Below are positions 60,721 through 64,000 of a stretch of 64,000 nt of DNA, one piece after another. The translations under genes and the position numbers were made by a program. The stretch covers positions 19,951,001 through 20,015,000 of the forward strand of contig OZ005621.1 of the NCBI GenBank assembly GCA_963930655.1, read 5' to 3'. Origin of the DNA: Myrica gale. Taxonomy: Eukaryota > Streptophyta > Magnoliopsida > Fagales > Myricaceae. The notes below the pieces were generated by a model, which saw only the letters and a list, made by a program, of their open reading frames with translations, had not been told where the DNA came from and ran no database searches. Each line of letters opens with the position of its first letter. Position 1 is the stretch's first letter.

Positions 60721-61223
60721 GCATACAATTCAAAAAATCCACTCCATTAACAAATTCAAACCATCATCAGAAAGTTTAACCAGAGGTCTTTTTTCTAGAG
60801 CTCACTGCAACTCAATGCATCGTGGCAATTAGGCCAGGTATCCTCTAGTCCTAAAACAACTTGGGACTTTCAAGATAAAAGCTCACATGCATACAATTCA
60901 AAAAATCCACTCCATTAACAAATTCAAACCATCATCAGAAAGTTTAACCAGAGGTCTTTTTTCTAGAGCTCACTGCAACTCAATGCATCGTGGCAATTAG
61001 GCCAAGTATCCTCTAGTCCTAAAACAACTTGGGACTTTCAAGATAAAAGCTCGCATGCATACAATTCAAAAAATCCACTCCATTAACAAATTCAAACCAT
61101 CATCAGCAAGTTTAACTAGAGGTCTCTTTTCTAGAGCTCACTGCAACTCAATGCATCGTGGAAATTAGCCAGGTATCCTCTAGTCCTAAAACAACTTAGG
61201 ACTTTCAAGATAAAAGCTCGCAT
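60721..61223. repeat. 168-bp tandem triplication
   Basis: Three units starting at 60721, 60889 and 61057, each opening GCATACAATTCAAAAAATCC. They are nearly identical, with a few substitutions such as CAGAAAG to CAGCAAG in unit 3. They are not coding and lie in an intron next to the frameshifted exon. Confidence 0.92.
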
Positions 61224-61454
61224 GTCCTAAAGCTTGTGGTTTATGTGATTGGTTTCCATGAAATTTTCTAAATGTGAAAACCACCTAACTATCTTCCAAA
61301 ACAAGAGCACATGTATAGATTCAAACACAGAAGAGAAAGGGAGGTGGGGGAGCGTGGAAAGAGAGATGAAGTTTCCATATAGTTAACAACTAAAATACTT
61401 ATAAAAAAAATATAGTTAACAACTAAAGTAGAATCTAGATTTTATTATTTCACC

Positions 61455-61788
61455 TAGGGGTGAACAAAACCGGACCGCGGACCGGACCGGATTTGCGGTC
61501 CGGTCCGGTCTTGTTTTTTTAAATGCGGTTCGGTCCGGACCACATTTATTAATATAAATTAAAAAAATGTTTTTTATATTTTTTAATACAAATTACAAAC
61601 TTAAAAAGTTTAATTTTAATCTAAACTAAAACTCTACATTTTTATATGCCCTTCCCCCTTCGAAATTAACCTAAAAAAATTAAAAAAAATGAAACCAGTT
61701 CGGACCGCATTTGGCTGGACCGGTCCGGTCCTCCATATAAGCACAACCGGAAAACCGGTACGATTGGATTTACGGTTGTGCAGCCCTA
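61455..61788. mobile_element. hAT-type MITE, 334 bp, with 8-bp target duplication
   Basis: Flanked by ATTTCACC (61447-61454 and 61789-61796). Ends TAGGGGTGAACAAAACCGG and, read inward from the right, TAGGGCTGCACAACCG. The interior has CGGTCCGGTCC words that can fold back. No coding capacity. Confidence 0.85.
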
Positions 61789-62119
61789 ATTTCACCCACT
61801 CAAGGCTACCACGCGAAAAAAAGCTCTCTAAGTCATAATGATAAAAGAGGAATGATACCAATAACTGAAAAATATTAACCACGATGAAAAAACAAATTGA
61901 GGATTCTGATTTTTCTATCATTTATTTCAGCATATGAAGGAAGAAATATTAGCTCTGTAACCTCACAATGTGATTGGAGCTCCATAACGTTATACAACAA
62001 CACAGACCCTTTGGTGGAACTGGCAGGAAGAGCCAAGAAGCAACCATCTAAACTGGGCGAGAATGCACAGAGCCCTGCAGAAAAAACAGGGAAAAACAAA
62101 AACCAATGATTGAAGCCTT

Positions 62120-63500
62120 TAATATTGTATCAGTTCCGCAGAACTCAAAATTTTAGTGCAACAGATAAGATGCCATGAAATATAATATTCGATGACTTGG
62201 ATCAGAAATGAAGACAGTCTGACAGTGCAAAAGCAATCACTAAGGGATAATAAAGTCAGAATTTGTAGACGTATGACTTTGTTTCCTGATTGGGTATCAG
62301 GAAACCATGAGCTCCAGGAGTTTAACAATCCCCAAGTCTGGTCCATGTGGGAATGGCGTGTAGCACTTACATGTTATTTATGTCACATAAAGGGTACATC
62401 GTAGCAGGGAACCATGAATTTGTGTCCTGATCTGGTGTCAGGAAACCATGCAATCAAGTTTGAAGGAGGCTAACTTTATAATACAGGACATGTAGTTCGT
62501 AGCAATAGAACTTATTTTAGAACTAAGAATTGATTGGAGTAACACAAAAGTTTCAAGCATTACCAATGCTTCTTCATAGATGCAGGATATAGATTTAACC
62601 ACTACATTTCGAACCAATAAAATTCTAGATCACATCAAAAGTACATACTGCAGATGACTCAGAGGAAACATGTGTAAGATACCACATATAAAATCCTCCC
62701 CTAGTCTCCGTATTAAGAAAAAATTTCCTCCATGTTTTTGTTAAATATCAAACCATGAAAGTTGTACGCTATAAAAAGTCAGTCAGATTGGATTCTTTTC
62801 ACCTAGTGTGCAAATAATATAAAGCTAATTTAATTTTAGAGAGAAAAGACTAAGCTATAATAGCTGCTTTCATAACTAGCGGCAGAGTTAGAAACATAAA
62901 GGTGTGTCATATTTTTTATAATCAGATTCACGCAATAAGCTAAACAACCCCCAAGTTTAATTCTTAGATGTCTTCCAGGAACACATATTAAGTGTTGACT
63001 TCATCAAAAACTGTTTTGATATCATTCCTGTAGAGATAGAGAGGTTTCCCCATTGTTTTCTTTTTAAGAAGTAGAGAACTTAATCACCTGATCAAATTTA
63101 TGCTCCTAAGGGTTACCTTTAGTGGCAAGTGTGTATCCCTTGGCTCACTGGATGCTTAGGTGTGGGACAACTCAATTGTCCATGATTTATTAATGCATTA
63201 ACATGGTAAACCATTTAATTAGTTGGTTTGGTGTACAAGGTTCTCCTTGTCAAAAACATAAAAAAGAATAAAGGATTGCATCAAGGAAAAGAATGCCGAA
63301 AAGTTATGACCCAAACACACTCCAAAGAGTTATTGGCTACTCACAAAGTCTACAAGAAGAAAAACAATAATGGAAACCAAATAAGGATGAAGGAAAAAAA
63401 TAGGGAAAGATGAAGACACACAATAGCCAGAATTATATGGACAAAATTATCAGCATTGCACAAATTACAAATGCTAATATAGGATCAAAAGAAATATTTT
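62120..63500. other. Intron of the ATG18b-like gene, nothing further recognised
   Basis: AT-rich intron between exons 63601-63510 and 62074-61962. No transposon ends found by eye. Confidence 0.5.
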
Positions 63501-63601
63501 CAACCCCACCTTTTGGATTTGGCACCGTATCAATGGAGTCCAAGATTTTAACAGTATTTAAGTCATATACATATGTTTTATCTTGCAAAACAACAATAAG
63601 C

Positions 63602-64000
63602 CTGCATATTAAGAAGACATAGTGTCAATATAATGAGTGAAAAAAGTTACAAAATTAGAGCTCTCTTGAAAGAACCATCATGTCTAATGGCAAAGCTAGA
63701 TTTATACACTCATGGGCAAGATCAAGAACATAATGATTCCTGACTTTCAAGAGCATGATAAATCTAAACTTTCAATATCACAACGGTACATGAAGATTAA
63801 CTCTGAGATTTTCTTAGCACCTATCCACCCAAGAATAATTACATTACTTAAATGGAAAATACTAACAAAGATGTGGAAGGTTAAGCCTCAAGTTAGAAGC
63901 AAATAGACCATATAGTAGAGAAGTGAGAGGATTACATAATCAAAATATCATGAACTTTGTGAATGACTAAAATGATATTCTCATAACTTACTTCCCTTGT
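63602..64000. other. Right edge: intron or upstream part of the ATG18b-like gene
   Basis: The first traced exon starts in phase with a preceding exon, so the gene continues leftward in its own sense beyond the window. No exon is recognisable in these 400 bases. Confidence 0.45.

Larger units (their letters stand above)
55273..63601 (-). pseudogene. ATG18b-like autophagy WD40 gene, incomplete and probably broken
   Basis: Seven exons can be traced on the minus strand: 63601-63510 (IVVLQDKTYVYDLN), 62074-61962 (GLCAFSPSLDGCFLALPAS), 60625-60507 (SSNGTYIATASEQGT), 58549-58433 (DALDPAHHHVLHSA), 57390-57325, and 55414-55273 with the stop (ITYNGYLQEYSFSLNQ). That is six coding exons plus upstream ones outside the window. 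ATG18 proteins are PROPPINs that bind PI3P on autophagosome membranes. The exon at 60625 lacks one base after the IDAHRA codons, shifting the frame. The next expected exon, which in ATG18 carries the FRRG lipid-binding motif, was not found between 60507 and 58549. Phases of the other junctions agree. So this is probably a pseudogene, unless the missing base is a sequencing error and the exon is very diverged. Confidence 0.75.

Noticed and set aside
60721..61223. CRISPR-like array
   Set aside because: Direct tandem repeats without spacers, in a plant nuclear genome.

Overview
The window is nuclear DNA of a flowering plant, almost certainly a eudicot. The signs are spliced genes with GT-AG introns, a CYP716A cytochrome P450 of the triterpenoid-oxidase type, a Raf-like MAPKKK, fragments of a TPLATE-complex gene and of ATG18b, a chromodomain Ty3 retrotransposon primed by initiator-Met tRNA, and many hAT and Mutator-type elements. 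All gene names come from protein motifs I recognise; no database was searched.

The dominant structure is a large duplication. Bases 1-12686 recur at 38198-50883 with a constant offset of 38197 and, by eye, one mismatch (11171 a, 49368 t). The repeated block runs from inside the Ty3 element, through a stack of older transposons, to the promoter, 5'-UTR exon and part of the 5'-UTR intron of the kinase gene. The simplest readings are a very recent 38.2-kb tandem duplication whose junction is at 12686/12687, or an assembly artefact.

Left to right: (1) 1-12686, copy A: 5' part of the Ty3 element, long inverted repeat containing a 2-kb hAT element, a 702-bp non-autonomous hAT element, and an orphan kinase promoter. 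(2) 12687-25900: AT-rich intergenic DNA, an intact four-exon CYP716A gene on + (18545-21286), then a 1-kb local duplication whose left copy has gained a MITE and a LINE fragment. (3) 25929-34817 on -: the C-terminal half of a TASH3-like gene (SH3-domain TPLATE-complex subunit), broken by four frameshifts and one stop, with a 2.3-kb retroelement in an intron. (4) 34928-40574 on -: a complete 5.65-kb Ty3 chromovirus-type element with 591-bp LTRs and the 5-bp target duplication TACAC. (5) 40575-50883, copy B of the duplicated DNA. (6) 51020-53753 on +: an intact Raf22/Raf28-like kinase with a 5'-UTR intron that starts in copy B. (7) 55273-63601 on -: an ATG18b-like gene, incomplete at the right edge, with a frameshift and apparently a missing exon, its introns carrying MITEs and a 168-bp triplication.

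Only two host genes look functional: the P450 and the kinase. They share no pathway. The P450 probably oxidises a triterpene scaffold at the ER; the kinase is a soluble signalling enzyme. No biosynthetic partner of the P450 is in the window. The main biology here is genome restructuring: duplication, promoter copying, transposon nesting and gene decay.
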